Of a DNA stretch of 64,000 nt, positions 8,621-16,759 are shown one piece after another. The DNA is from Qaidamihabitans albus. Lineage in GTDB: Bacteria > Actinomycetota > Actinomycetes > Mycobacteriales > Pseudonocardiaceae. A program made the translations under genes and the position numbers. The number at the start of each line of letters is the position of its first letter. Within the stretch, counting starts at the first letter, position 1. Under the pieces are notes generated by a model. That model worked only from the letters and a program-made list of their open reading frames with translations, was not told the DNA's origin and searched no databases. The stretch spans positions 1 through 64,000 of the forward strand of contig NZ_JAEHOB010000004.1 in NCBI RefSeq assembly GCF_016464705.1, written 5' to 3'.

Positions 8621-8666
8621 CCTCGTGAGCGAGGAGGGCCGTTCTAACGACCCGGAACACTCATGG
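8621..8666. repeat. Dispersed palindromic intergenic repeat, copy B
   Basis: CTCGTGAGCG at the left, CGTTCTAACGACCCGGAACA in the middle and ACTCATGG at the right. It lies in the divergent gap between the mceG-like gene and the AraC regulator, so it is not simply a terminator there. Confidence 0.6.
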
Positions 8667-8715
8667 ACCGTTGCGCCAGCTTGACAGGCCGGGCGACCCG
8701 CGCTGAAGTAACCGC

Positions 8716-9732
8716 GTGGCTTCCCGCACGATTCCGGTCCACTATGCTCGCGCCGCGATGCGCGGTGTTCGGCGCGCGAACCTCGCTCCAGAAGCAGTCC
8801 TGACCCGTGCCGGGATCACGCACGCGGCGCTGGCCGACGACCAGGCGCGGCTCAGCCCTCGTGAGCTCGCGGACCTGGTCGCCGCCGTGTTGCGCAGCCT
8901 CGACGACGAGCTGCTCGGACTCGCGGTGGCTCCGAGGCCACTCGGGACCTTCGCGACGGTGTGTTCGCTCGCCGTCCACTCGCCGGATCTGGCGGGCATG
9001 ATCCAGCGCGCTTCGCGGTTCTACGCGCTCTTCGACACCGGGCCACGGCTGAACCTGACCGTCGGCGCCTCCGCCGCCCAGCTCGAGTTCGTCGGCCGGG
9101 GGTTCGACGATCCGGATCATCTGTTGACCGAGGCGTGCATCGTGGTCTGGCACCGGCTGGCCGGCTGGTTGACGGGCCGGCCCGTGCGCCTCCGGTCGGT
9201 ACACCTGCCGTATCCGCGGCCGCCGCACCATGCCGTCTACGAGCAGATCTTCGGATGTCCCGCCGTCTTCGACGCCTCGGCAGCCGCCATCACCTTCGAC
9301 ACCGCGGTGCTGTGGATGCCGATCGTGCAGGACGAGCACACGCTGCTGCCGCTACTGAAGGGGTTCCCGTTCACCCTGCTCAGCCGGAGCGGCTATGGGA
9401 CGACAACCGCCGATCAGGTGCGGCAGGTGCTGCTGAATCACCAGGCCGCGACGTTGCCTACCTCGGCCGAGGTCGCCGCCCGTCTCGCGATCAGCCCGCC
9501 GACGCTCCGGCGGAGGCTGGCCAAGCTCGGTACCTCCACCTCCCGGATCCGGGACGAGATTCACCGAGAACGGGCTGTCGCCGGGCTGCTGCGGGGAGAG
9601 ACCGCCGAAACCGTCGCCGAGCGGCTCGGCTTCTCCGCTCCCAGCGCGTTCCACCGCGCTTTCAAACGCTGGACCGGCCTCACCCCGAAGGCGTACAAGG
9701 GCACGCATGTGCCGGCCACGCGATCGTCGTAG
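8716..9732 (+). CDS. AraC-family transcriptional regulator (Arabinose_bd-type N-terminal domain)
   Basis: 338 residues. The N-terminal two thirds resemble the ligand domain of OruR/ArgR-like AraC proteins that often sit beside lipid-catabolic genes. The C terminus has the two helix-turn-helix motifs: ARLAISPPTLRRRLAKLGTS and AERLGFSAPSAFHRAFKRWT followed by GLTPKAYK. GTG 8716 is the first start and has no strong ribosome site. It precedes a TetR gene and the lipid-catabolic operon, so regulation of fatty-acid or sterol genes is a fair guess. Confidence 0.85.
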   Translation: MASRTIPVHYARAAMRGVRRANLAPEAVLTRAGITHAALADDQARLSPRELADLVAAVLRSLDDELLGLAVAPRPLGTFATVCSLAVHSPDLAGMIQRASRFYALFDTGPRLNLTVGASAAQLEFVGRGFDDPDHLLTEACIVVWHRLAGWLTGRPVRLRSVHLPYPRPPHHAVYEQIFGCPAVFDASAAAITFDTAVLWMPIVQDEHTLLPLLKGFPFTLLSRSGYGTTTADQVRQVLLNHQAATLPTSAEVAARLAISPPTLRRRLAKLGTSTSRIRDEIHRERAVAGLLRGETAETVAERLGFSAPSAFHRAFKRWTGLTPKAYKGTHVPATRSS

Positions 9733-9765
9733 CCCACGACCGCGCCACCGACCGTTCAATACCGG

Positions 9766-9777
9766 CCTGCATGCAGG
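9766..9777. promoter_or_regulatory. 12-bp perfect palindrome at the TetR promoter
   Basis: CCTGCATGCAGG lies directly before a -10-like CTATAGT (9781-9787) that is 7 bases from GTG 9795. The arrangement suggests a leaderless TetR mRNA with an operator for TetR itself over the -35 region. Confidence 0.45.
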
Positions 9778-9794
9778 TTGCTATAGTCGGCCAG

Positions 9795-10427
9795 GTGAGC
9801 GCGCGCAGGCTTACCCAGGGGGAACGTAGCGCGGCGATGCGAACGCGGCTGCTCGACGCCACGGTCGATTGCCTGGTGACCTACGGGTATGCGGGCACCA
9901 CCACATCGCGTGTGGCGGAGCGTGCGGGGGTGACGCGTGGCGCTCAAGTGCATCACTTTCCCACCAAGGCCGACCTGGTGACCGCGGCCATCCGGCATCT
10001 CGCGCTCAAGCGGGCGGACGCCGTTTACGGTCGGCTGGAGGACCTGCGCACCTCGGACGACGTGGTGGGTGAGGGCTTGGATCTGTTGTGGGAGCTGCAT
10101 CAGGGGCCGGTGTTCACGGCAACGCTCGAGCTGTGGGTCGCCGCACGGGCCGATCCTGAACTACGTCAGCAGGTCCTGCAGGTGGAGCCGCTCATCGCCG
10201 GCACCCTGACCGAGTTCAGCAAGGTGCTCTTCCCGCCGCTGGCCGACCATCCGCAGTTCCGGCACTGGGCTTACACGGCCATGGAGGTGATGCGGGGCAT
10301 CCTCGCGGTCCCGCACGAACCCGGCGACGAGCACATCGAACAGCGCTGGCAAAGGGCCCGCCAGCATCTGCGGTTGCTCGCGGAGGCGCTGCGCCGCGGC
10401 GAGCAGGTCTCACCGCCCATGACGTGA
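9795..10427 (+). CDS. TetR-family transcriptional regulator
   Basis: 210 residues. The N-terminal helix-turn-helix is complete: LDATVDCLVTYGYAGTTTSRVAERAGVTRGAQVHHFPTKADLV, whose HHF replaces the common YYHF/LYHH tail. The C-terminal half is helical and would bind a ligand. GTG 9795 (MSARRLTQGERS) is preferred over ATG 9771 because the latter lies inside the palindrome and promoter. Its end overlaps the end of the converging aldehyde dehydrogenase by 18 bases. Confidence 0.88.
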   Translation: MSARRLTQGERSAAMRTRLLDATVDCLVTYGYAGTTTSRVAERAGVTRGAQVHHFPTKADLVTAAIRHLALKRADAVYGRLEDLRTSDDVVGEGLDLLWELHQGPVFTATLELWVAARADPELRQQVLQVEPLIAGTLTEFSKVLFPPLADHPQFRHWAYTAMEVMRGILAVPHEPGDEHIEQRWQRARQHLRLLAEALRRGEQVSPPMT

Positions 10428-11945
10428 GCGAGCCAGCACATCGAGCCCGGCCCCGACCACCCTGGCGTGCCAGGTCCTCGGCAGGCCGAGTCTCTCGTCG
10501 ATGCCCGCACCGTACTGCACAGCAACCGTCTGGGACTCCGTGTAGCGCAGGAGCCCGTCCGGTCCGTGCCGGCGTCCGATGCCCGAAGCCTTCATGCCAC
10601 CCATCGGCGCGGAGTGCGCGCCGAACGCGGCGGTGTAACAGTCATTCACTCCCACCCCGCCGGAACGGATACGTGCCGCGACCTGCTCGCCGAGTCTGCG
10701 GTCGCGAGTCCACACGCTGGCCGTGAGGCCGTACTCACTGTCGTTGGCGAGGGTCACCGCCTCGTCGATGTCCTCGAACGGGTGAATCGCCACGACGGGT
10801 CCGAACACCTCCTCGCGGTGCAGGCGGGCGTTCAGCGGCACATCGGCGACGACCGTGGGCTCATGGAACAGCGGCCCAAGGTCGGGTCTCGCCCCGCCGC
10901 CGGCGAGCACCGTGGCCCCCGCGGCACATGCTTCCGCGAGCACGTCACCGGTGCGGGCAAGCGCCGCAGGGGTGGTGAGCGACCCCATGTCGGCCGTGAA
11001 ACCGAAGGTCGCCCCGAGCCGGATGGCGCTTACCTGGTCGACGACTCGATCCACGAACTCGTCGTACACGGAGTTGTGTACGTAGAGCCGCTCGGCCGTC
11101 ATGCACAGCTGACCTGCGTTGGCGAAGCTACCGCGCCGCACCGCGCGCGCTGCCCGGCCGAGGTCCGCATCGGCGAGCACGATCATCGGGTTCTTCCCGC
11201 CGAGTTCGAGCGAGCAACCGATCAGCCGCTGGCCAGCGCTGGCGGCGATGCGACGCCCGCTGGCGGTCGATCCGGTGAACGCCACGTAGTCGGCGGCGTC
11301 GAGTAACGGGTCTCCGACCTGGGCTGGTTCACCCAGCACCACCTGGAACAACCCGGGCGGGAGCCCGGCCTCCGCGGTCAGCCGCTGCAGCAGCAAAGCC
11401 GACAACGCCGTCTGGTTGTCCGGCTTGAGCAGTACGGCGTTGCCCGCGAGCAGGGCGGGCACGGCGTCGATCACAGCCAGCGCTACCGGAAAGTTCCAGG
11501 GCACGATCACCGCGACCGTGCCTTTGGCCTGCGGCAACTGCCGCACTTTCGTCAGCAGGGGGAGCGCCCCGCGATGCTTGCGTGGCGCGAGCAGGCCGGG
11601 CGCGCTCCGCAGGTGGTAGCCGGCGCCGAGTACAGCCTCTCCCAGCTCGAACAGGGCGTCGATGCGGGCCTTGCCCGTCTCGTACTGGAGTACGTCGAGG
11701 AGCTGGTCTCGGTGGGACCGCAACAGGTGGACGAAGCGGCTCAGCACTGAACACCGCTGCTCCACACCGGCCTGCGCCCACGCCGGTTGCGAGCGGCGGG
11801 CACGCTCGGCGGCGCGTTCAACCTCGGCCCCACGCCACTGGGGGATCGATGCCAACGCCCGCCCAGTGAACGGTGCGAGTATCTCGAACTCACCGCCGGA
11901 ACCGGTCTGCGCGGCCGCGGCCAGGCCGGACAGCTCATCGAACAA
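10410..11945 (-). CDS. NAD(P)-dependent aldehyde dehydrogenase (succinate-semialdehyde DH-like)
   Basis: 511 residues, full length. The oxyanion Asn region is VIVPWNFPVALA, the catalytic Glu is in LELGGKNP and the catalytic Cys in NAGQLCMTAERLYV; the cofactor loop FTGSTASGRRIA is intact. It converts an aldehyde to the acid with NAD(P). It diverges from the thiolase-led beta-oxidation operon, so an aldehyde from chain or ring degradation is a likely substrate, but the family is broad. Start ATG 11945. Confidence 0.88.
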   Translation of the reverse strand: MFDELSGLAAAAQTGSGGEFEILAPFTGRALASIPQWRGAEVERAAERARRSQPAWAQAGVEQRCSVLSRFVHLLRSHRDQLLDVLQYETGKARIDALFELGEAVLGAGYHLRSAPGLLAPRKHRGALPLLTKVRQLPQAKGTVAVIVPWNFPVALAVIDAVPALLAGNAVLLKPDNQTALSALLLQRLTAEAGLPPGLFQVVLGEPAQVGDPLLDAADYVAFTGSTASGRRIAASAGQRLIGCSLELGGKNPMIVLADADLGRAARAVRRGSFANAGQLCMTAERLYVHNSVYDEFVDRVVDQVSAIRLGATFGFTADMGSLTTPAALARTGDVLAEACAAGATVLAGGGARPDLGPLFHEPTVVADVPLNARLHREEVFGPVVAIHPFEDIDEAVTLANDSEYGLTASVWTRDRRLGEQVAARIRSGGVGVNDCYTAAFGAHSAPMGGMKASGIGRRHGPDGLLRYTESQTVAVQYGAGIDERLGLPRTWHARVVGAGLDVLARSRHGR

Positions 11946-12017
11946 GGGTTCCTCCTCGGCGCTTCAAAAGATACATTCAAGATGGTATGTTAGTTGCGAG
12001 TGTAAGGAGTGCGGACG
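11946..12017. promoter_or_regulatory. Divergent promoter region of the aldehyde dehydrogenase and thiolase operon
   Basis: This 72-base gap is AT-richer than its surroundings. It holds an imperfect inverted repeat, ATAC-N10-GTAT, within GATACATTCAAGATGGTATG, of the size bound by TetR proteins of lipid catabolism. AAGGAG at 12003-12008 is the ribosome site that selects GTG 12018. Confidence 0.4.
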
Positions 12018-13208
12018 GTGACGAACAAGGTCTACGTGGTGGGCGTCGGGATGACGAGGTTCGAGAAGCCCGGGCGGAGTGAAGGCTGGGACTACCCGGC
12101 GATGGCCAAGGAGTCCGGCGGGCTCGCACTGGCCGATGCCGGGATCGGCTACGAGCAGATCCAGCAGGCTTTCGTCGGTTATGTCTACGGTGAGTCCACC
12201 TCAGGGCAACGCGCGGTCTACGAGCTGGGCATGACTGGCATCCCGGTCGTCAACGTCAACAACAACTGCTCCACCGGGTCGACGGCGCTCTACCTCGCGG
12301 CGGAGGCGATCCGCGGCGGGCGAAGTGACTGTGCCCTCGCGCTGGGGTTCGAGAAGATGCAGCCTGGGTCGCTCGGCGTCACCTACGAGGACCGCGAGCA
12401 ACCGATGGCCCAGCACATGCAGGCGATGGCGGAGATATCCGAAGTGCGGTTCCCGCCCGCGCCGTGGCTGTTCGGGGCAGCCGGCCGCGAACACATGCGG
12501 CTGCACGGGTCCACGGCGGAGCACTTCGCCAAGATCGGGGAGAAGAACCACCGCCACTCGGTGAACAACCCGTACGCGCAGTTCCAGGAAGAGTTCACAC
12601 TCGAGGACATCCTCGCCTCCAGGATGATCTACGACCCGCTCACCAAGCTGCAGTGTTCCCCCACATCGGACGGCTCCGGTGCCGCGATCCTCGCGAGCGA
12701 GTCGTTCGTCGACGCGCACGGTCTCGCCGGCCAGGCCGTCGAGATAGTCGGGCAGTGCATGGTGACCGATTTCGAGAGCACGTTCGACGGTACGGCGAAG
12801 AACCTCATCGGCTACGACATGAACGTCCGGGCCGCGCGATCGGTGTACGAGCAGTGCGATCTGGGCCCCGAGGACTTCGGGGTGATCGAGTTGCACGACT
12901 GCTTCTCGGCGAACGAGCTGCTGCTCTACGAAGCTCTCGGCCTCTGTGGTGAGGGCGAGGCGGCCAAGCTGATCGACAACCAGGACACCACCTACGGCGG
13001 GCGCTGGGTCGTGAATCCTTCGGGAGGGCTGATCTCCAAGGGCCACCCGCTCGGCGCCACCGGACTCGCGCAGTGTTCCGAACTGGTGTGGCAGTTGCGC
13101 GGAACGGCGGGACCACGCCAGGTCGGAGGCCTGCGCGCGGCGCTACAGCACAACATCGGGCTCGGTGGTGCCGCTGTCGTCACCGCCTACCAGCGTGGCG
13201 ACCGCTGA
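12018..13208 (+). CDS. SCP-x-like thiolase / lipid-transfer protein
   Basis: About 396 residues. The nucleophile is Cys84 in NNNCSTGS; the C-terminal catalytic region has KGHPLGATG and [11 protein letters not shown], where HN replaces the CxG of classical thiolases, as in SCP-x/Ltp-type enzymes. GTG 12018 has AAGGAG nine bases before it; the GTG at 12009 abuts that site and is rejected. First gene of a tight plus-strand operon; expected to cleave 3-ketoacyl-CoA or act as a retro-aldolase on sterol side chains. Confidence 0.85.
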   Translation: MTNKVYVVGVGMTRFEKPGRSEGWDYPAMAKESGGLALADAGIGYEQIQQAFVGYVYGESTSGQRAVYELGMTGIPVVNVNNNCSTGSTALYLAAEAIRGGRSDCALALGFEKMQPGSLGVTYEDREQPMAQHMQAMAEISEVRFPPAPWLFGAAGREHMRLHGSTAEHFAKIGEKNHRHSVNNPYAQFQEEFTLEDILASRMIYDPLTKLQCSPTSDGSGAAILASESFVDAHGLAGQAVEIVGQCMVTDFESTFDGTAKNLIGYDMNVRAARSVYEQCDLGPEDFGVIELHDCFSANELLLYEALGLCGEGEAAKLIDNQDTTYGGRWVVNPSGGLISKGHPLGATGLAQCSELVWQLRGTAGPRQVGGLRAALQHNIGLGGAAVVTAYQRGDR

Positions 13209-13252
13209 CCGGCGGCCACGGAAAGCACGGACAAGTCAGTAAGGAGAAGTAC

Positions 13253-13684
13253 ATGGGTCAGGTAGCAGCCCGGATCGAGGTACCCGCCGCACCCGAGAAG
13301 GTGTGGGGCGAGCTCGTCAACCCGGCCGGCTGGCCGAACTGGTTCACCATCCACACGAAGTGGAAGGGTGAGGTGCCCGAGCATCTCGCGCAGGGTTCGC
13401 AGGTCGCCGAAGTCGTCACGATGCTCGGCATGCCCAACACCATCACCTGGAACGTCGAGGAGCTCGACGCACCAGCGAAGTTGGTGATCTCCGGTACCGG
13501 GATGGCAGGTGTCAAGAGCACGTTCGTCATGTCCGTAGCACCGACGGAGAGTGGATCCGTCGCGAGCATCGACGCGACGTTCACCGGATCCATGATCGTC
13601 GGGGCGCTCGGCAAGGCGGTGGAGAAGGACGCACAGAAGAACCTCGACGAGTCGCTCGGGAACCTCCGGACCCTGGTCGCCTGA
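13253..13684 (+). CDS. SRPBCC (START-like) family protein
   Basis: 143 residues with the polyketide-cyclase/CoxG-like pattern: ARIEVPAAPEKVWGELVNPAGWPNWF at the N terminus, a strand-rich middle (ITWNVEELDAPAKLVISG) and a long C-terminal helix (KAVEKDAQKNLDESLGNLRTLV). Such helix-grip folds bind hydrophobic ligands. AAGGAG lies ten bases before ATG 13253. Its place between thiolase and hydratase suggests a lipid-binding or cyclase accessory role. Confidence 0.8.
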   Translation: MGQVAARIEVPAAPEKVWGELVNPAGWPNWFTIHTKWKGEVPEHLAQGSQVAEVVTMLGMPNTITWNVEELDAPAKLVISGTGMAGVKSTFVMSVAPTESGSVASIDATFTGSMIVGALGKAVEKDAQKNLDESLGNLRTLVA

Positions 13685-13685
13685 C

Positions 13686-14552
13686 ATGGGAACCGACGAG
13701 TTGAGTTTCGCCGCAGAGGGCCTGAACGTCTGGACCGACACCACCCGGTTCACGGTGACGCGGGAGAAGCTCACCGCGTACGCGCAGGCAACGAACGATC
13801 CCATCGAGCGGCATCAGGCGGGAGACATCGCCAACCCGGTGTTCGCCGTGGTCCCCGTCTTCCAGTCCTTGATGGAGCCGGCGCTGGAGGTCGTCCCACT
13901 CCCGCTGCTTGGCAAGGTGGTGCACGGCGAGCAGGACTTCCGGTTCCATCGGCCGATCCGGCCCGGGGACGTGCTTGCCGCTCGCGGGGCCATGCTCGGC
14001 TACGCCGGGTCCCCCAAGGGCACCAGGGCGAATGTCTACCTGGAATGCCGCGACGAGGCCAATGGCGAGCTCGTGAACGAACAGTTCGTCACGTTCTTCG
14101 TCCGCGGCTTCGACGCGGGCGAGCGCGTCGGCGAGCTGGCCCCGGCCCACGCGTTCGAGCACTCGGTACGTGAGCAGCCACCGGTGACCAAGCTGACCCA
14201 GCACATCGACACCGACCAGACGTATCGCTACTCCGAGGCGGCGGACGATCCGATGCCGATCCACCTCGACGACGGCGTCGCGCGCGACGCCGGTCTGCCC
14301 GGGATCATCGCGCACGGACTGTGCACTATGGCGTTCACCGCGTGGGCCGCGCTCGTCGAGCTGGCCGACTCCGATGCCGAGCGGCTGCAGCGGCTGGCCG
14401 TCCGCTTCGCGAAACCCGTGTTGCCAGGCCAGGACATCACCACCCAGTTCTGGCGTGCCGCGAACAACCAGGGCGTCACCAGCTACGTGTACGAGACGAC
14501 CGTGGGGGACACGGTGGTCATCAAGGACGGGTTGGCGGAGATCCGCGACTGA
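13686..14552 (+). CDS. MaoC-like double hot-dog hydratase
   Basis: 288 residues made of two hot-dog halves. The N-terminal half resembles FAS1-DH region domains (FTVTREKLTAYAQATNDPIERHQAG); the C-terminal half holds the hydratase motif YSEAADDPMPIHLDDGVARDAGLPGIIAHGL with the Asp/His pair. It would hydrate enoyl-CoA to (R)-3-hydroxyacyl-CoA, matching the following SDR. Starts one base after the SRPBCC stop codon, so it is coupled. Confidence 0.87.
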   Translation: MGTDELSFAAEGLNVWTDTTRFTVTREKLTAYAQATNDPIERHQAGDIANPVFAVVPVFQSLMEPALEVVPLPLLGKVVHGEQDFRFHRPIRPGDVLAARGAMLGYAGSPKGTRANVYLECRDEANGELVNEQFVTFFVRGFDAGERVGELAPAHAFEHSVREQPPVTKLTQHIDTDQTYRYSEAADDPMPIHLDDGVARDAGLPGIIAHGLCTMAFTAWAALVELADSDAERLQRLAVRFAKPVLPGQDITTQFWRAANNQGVTSYVYETTVGDTVVIKDGLAEIRD

Positions 14553-14561
14553 AGGGAAACC

Positions 14562-15434
14562 ATGGGAGCGCTGCAAGAACGTGTGGCAGTCATCACCGGC
14601 GCCGGCCGCGGCGTCGGCCGTGAGCACGCACTGCTGTTCGCCCGTGAGGGGGCGAGCGTCGTCGTCAACGACCTGGGCGCGGGCAACGACGGTGACGGTG
14701 CGGACAGCGGACCGGCGCAGGAGGTGGTCGACCAGATCACGTCCGCTGGAGGGCGAGCCGTCGCCAACACCGACAACGTCTCCGACTGGGAGGGGGCGCG
14801 GGCACTCGTCGAGCAGGCGGTGTCCGAGTTCGGCCGTCTCGACATCGTCGTGAACAACGCGGGAATCCTTCGAGACGGGTTCATCGCCGGTCTCGAGGAG
14901 GCGCAGTGGGATTCCGTGCTCGACGTCCATTTGAAGGGGCACTTCGCCGTCCTGCGCCACGCCGCGGCGTACTGGAGGAAGCAAGCCAAAGCCGGGCACC
15001 AGCCGAACGCGGCAGTGGTGAACACCATCTCGGCGTCGGGCACGACGCTGCCCAACGCCGGTCAGGCGAACTACGGAGCGGCGAAGGCGGGCATCGCGGC
15101 GCTGACTCTCGTCGCCGCCGAGGAGCTGGAACGTTACGGCGTTCGCGTCAACGCGATCGCCCCGATCGCCCGCACCCGGCTCACGCTGGCTACCCCCGGG
15201 ATGGGAGCGATCTTCGCGCAGGAGGTCGGCGAGGGCGAGTTCGATGCGTTCTCACCGGCCAACATCTCACCGCTCGTCGCCTACCTGGCGACGGAGAAGT
15301 GCCCGCTTACCGGCAAGGTGTACGCGGTGCAGGGCGGCGCGATCTCCGAGCTCGCCGGGTGGCACGACGTCCGCACGATCGAGTCGGAAGGCCCGTGGCT
15401 GATCGACGACATCGCGGCGCACCTGCAAGGGTAG
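14562..15434 (+). CDS. Short-chain dehydrogenase, MFE-2-like (3R)-hydroxyacyl-CoA dehydrogenase
   Basis: 290 residues. Cofactor loop TGAGRGVG, NNAG motif, catalytic Ser in NTISASGT and YGAAK. An acidic DLGAGNDGDGADSG insertion after strand 2 is typical of the MFE-2/17-beta-HSD4 dehydrogenase domain and predicts NAD use. Works after the MaoC hydratase, oxidising (R)-3-hydroxyacyl-CoA to the 3-keto form for the thiolase. It starts nine bases after the hydratase stop. Confidence 0.87.
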   Translation: MGALQERVAVITGAGRGVGREHALLFAREGASVVVNDLGAGNDGDGADSGPAQEVVDQITSAGGRAVANTDNVSDWEGARALVEQAVSEFGRLDIVVNNAGILRDGFIAGLEEAQWDSVLDVHLKGHFAVLRHAAAYWRKQAKAGHQPNAAVVNTISASGTTLPNAGQANYGAAKAGIAALTLVAAEELERYGVRVNAIAPIARTRLTLATPGMGAIFAQEVGEGEFDAFSPANISPLVAYLATEKCPLTGKVYAVQGGAISELAGWHDVRTIESEGPWLIDDIAAHLQG

Positions 15435-15440
15435 GAGCAC

Positions 15441-16673
15441 ATGATCGAGTGGTCCGAGACCGAGCTCCTTTTCAGGGATTCCGTCCGCCGGTTCATCGAG
15501 AAGGAAATCAAGCCGCATTTGGCCGAGCTGGAGGGTGGCGTTCCGCCCTACGCCGTCATTCGCAGGTTCCTCGAGGCGTTCGGCATCGACGCGATGGCCG
15601 GCGAGGCCGTCGAAACGTTGCTGGCACGCCGACGCTCTGGACAGCAGGCCGGTACGGCCGAGGATGGTGCGTCGACCAAGCTGACAGGTCAGGAGTCCCT
15701 GGCCCTGATCGCCGTGAGTGAGCTCGCCGGCGTGAGCCTCGGCATCGTCGCCGCAGTCGGGGTCAGTCTGGGCCTCGCCGCGCAGACCATCCTTTCCCGC
15801 GGCACGCCGGCACAGCAGGAGCGGTGGCTACCGGGTCTCGCGACGTTCGAGCACGTCGGGGCCTGGGCCATCACCGAGCCGGAGTCGGGATCGGACGCGT
15901 TCGGCGGCATGAAGACGAGCGTTCGGCGCGAAGGCGCCGCTTATGTCCTCAGTGGGCATAAGACGTTCATCACCAATGGCCCGTATGCCGACACGATCGT
16001 GGTGTACGCGAAGCTGGACGAGGGCGATGGAACACCGCTGCGGGACCGCAAGGTCCTCACGTTCGTCCTGGATTCGGGGATGCCAGGGCTGACCCAGTCC
16101 AAACCGCTCCGGAAGATGGGGATGCATTCCTCGCCGACCGGGGAGCTGTTCTTCGACAACGTGCGACTCGAGCCGGATCGGCTGCTGGGTGAAGCCGAGA
16201 GCGACCGATCCCGTGACAGCAAGGACAGCGTTCGGTCCAGTTTCGCCTTCGAACGGATGGGCGTCGCCGCGATGGCCCTTGGAATCATCAACGAGTGTCA
16301 GCGGTTGTGTCTGGACTACGCGGCCAACCGCACGTTGTGGAACCAGCCGATCGGCCAGTTCCAGCTGATCCAGCTGAAGCTCGCGCGGATGGAGATCGCC
16401 AGGATGAACGTGGAGAACATGGTCTTCCGGTTGATCGGCACGCTGCGCGCGGGCAGGATACCCACGCTGACGGAGGCGTCGGCGATGAAGCTGTATTCCT
16501 CGGAAGTGGCGACCGAGGTCGCGATGGAAGCCGTACAACTCTTCGGTGGAAACGGCTACATGGCGGAGTACCGGGTCGAGCAACTGGCTCGCGACGCCAA
16601 GTCCCTGATGATCTATGCGGGGAGCAACGAGATACAGGTCACCCACATCGCGAAAGGGCTGCTGGCACGATGA
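15441..16673 (+). CDS. Acyl-CoA dehydrogenase (FadE-like)
   Basis: 410 residues. FAD/substrate segments: WAITEPESGSDAFGGMKT, KTFITNGPYAD and the C-terminal FGGNGYMAEYRVEQLARDAK. The usual MCAD base (Glu in IYEGT) is replaced: the sequence reads IYAGSNEIQ. The Glu in FERMGVAAMA, at the long-chain/isovaleryl-CoA dehydrogenase position, is probably the base, which suggests a long or branched substrate. Starts six bases after the SDR stop; the last gene of the tight block before a palindromic repeat. Confidence 0.9.
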   Translation: MIEWSETELLFRDSVRRFIEKEIKPHLAELEGGVPPYAVIRRFLEAFGIDAMAGEAVETLLARRRSGQQAGTAEDGASTKLTGQESLALIAVSELAGVSLGIVAAVGVSLGLAAQTILSRGTPAQQERWLPGLATFEHVGAWAITEPESGSDAFGGMKTSVRREGAAYVLSGHKTFITNGPYADTIVVYAKLDEGDGTPLRDRKVLTFVLDSGMPGLTQSKPLRKMGMHSSPTGELFFDNVRLEPDRLLGEAESDRSRDSKDSVRSSFAFERMGVAAMALGIINECQRLCLDYAANRTLWNQPIGQFQLIQLKLARMEIARMNVENMVFRLIGTLRAGRIPTLTEASAMKLYSSEVATEVAMEAVQLFGGNGYMAEYRVEQLARDAKSLMIYAGSNEIQVTHIAKGLLAR

Positions 16674-16687
16674 GCCCGGAGTTCAAC

Positions 16688-16733
16688 GCTCATGAGTGGC
16701 GAATGTCGTTCTAACCACCCGGAACACTCACGA
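16688..16733. repeat. Dispersed palindromic intergenic repeat, copy C
   Basis: CTCATGAGTG at the left, CGTTCTAACCACCCGGAACA in the middle and CTCACGA at the right. The inner GTTC/GAAC and outer GAGTG/CACTC pair to a two-tier hairpin. It separates the acyl-CoA dehydrogenase from the acyl-CoA ligase gene. Confidence 0.65.
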
Positions 16734-16759
16734 TCGTTGATAACCCTCAGGAGAAGTGT

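Noticed and set aside
8961-9794. Upstream extension of the TetR frame
   Set aside because: It is an out-of-phase shadow of the AraC gene; the real TetR begins at 9795 (or 9771).
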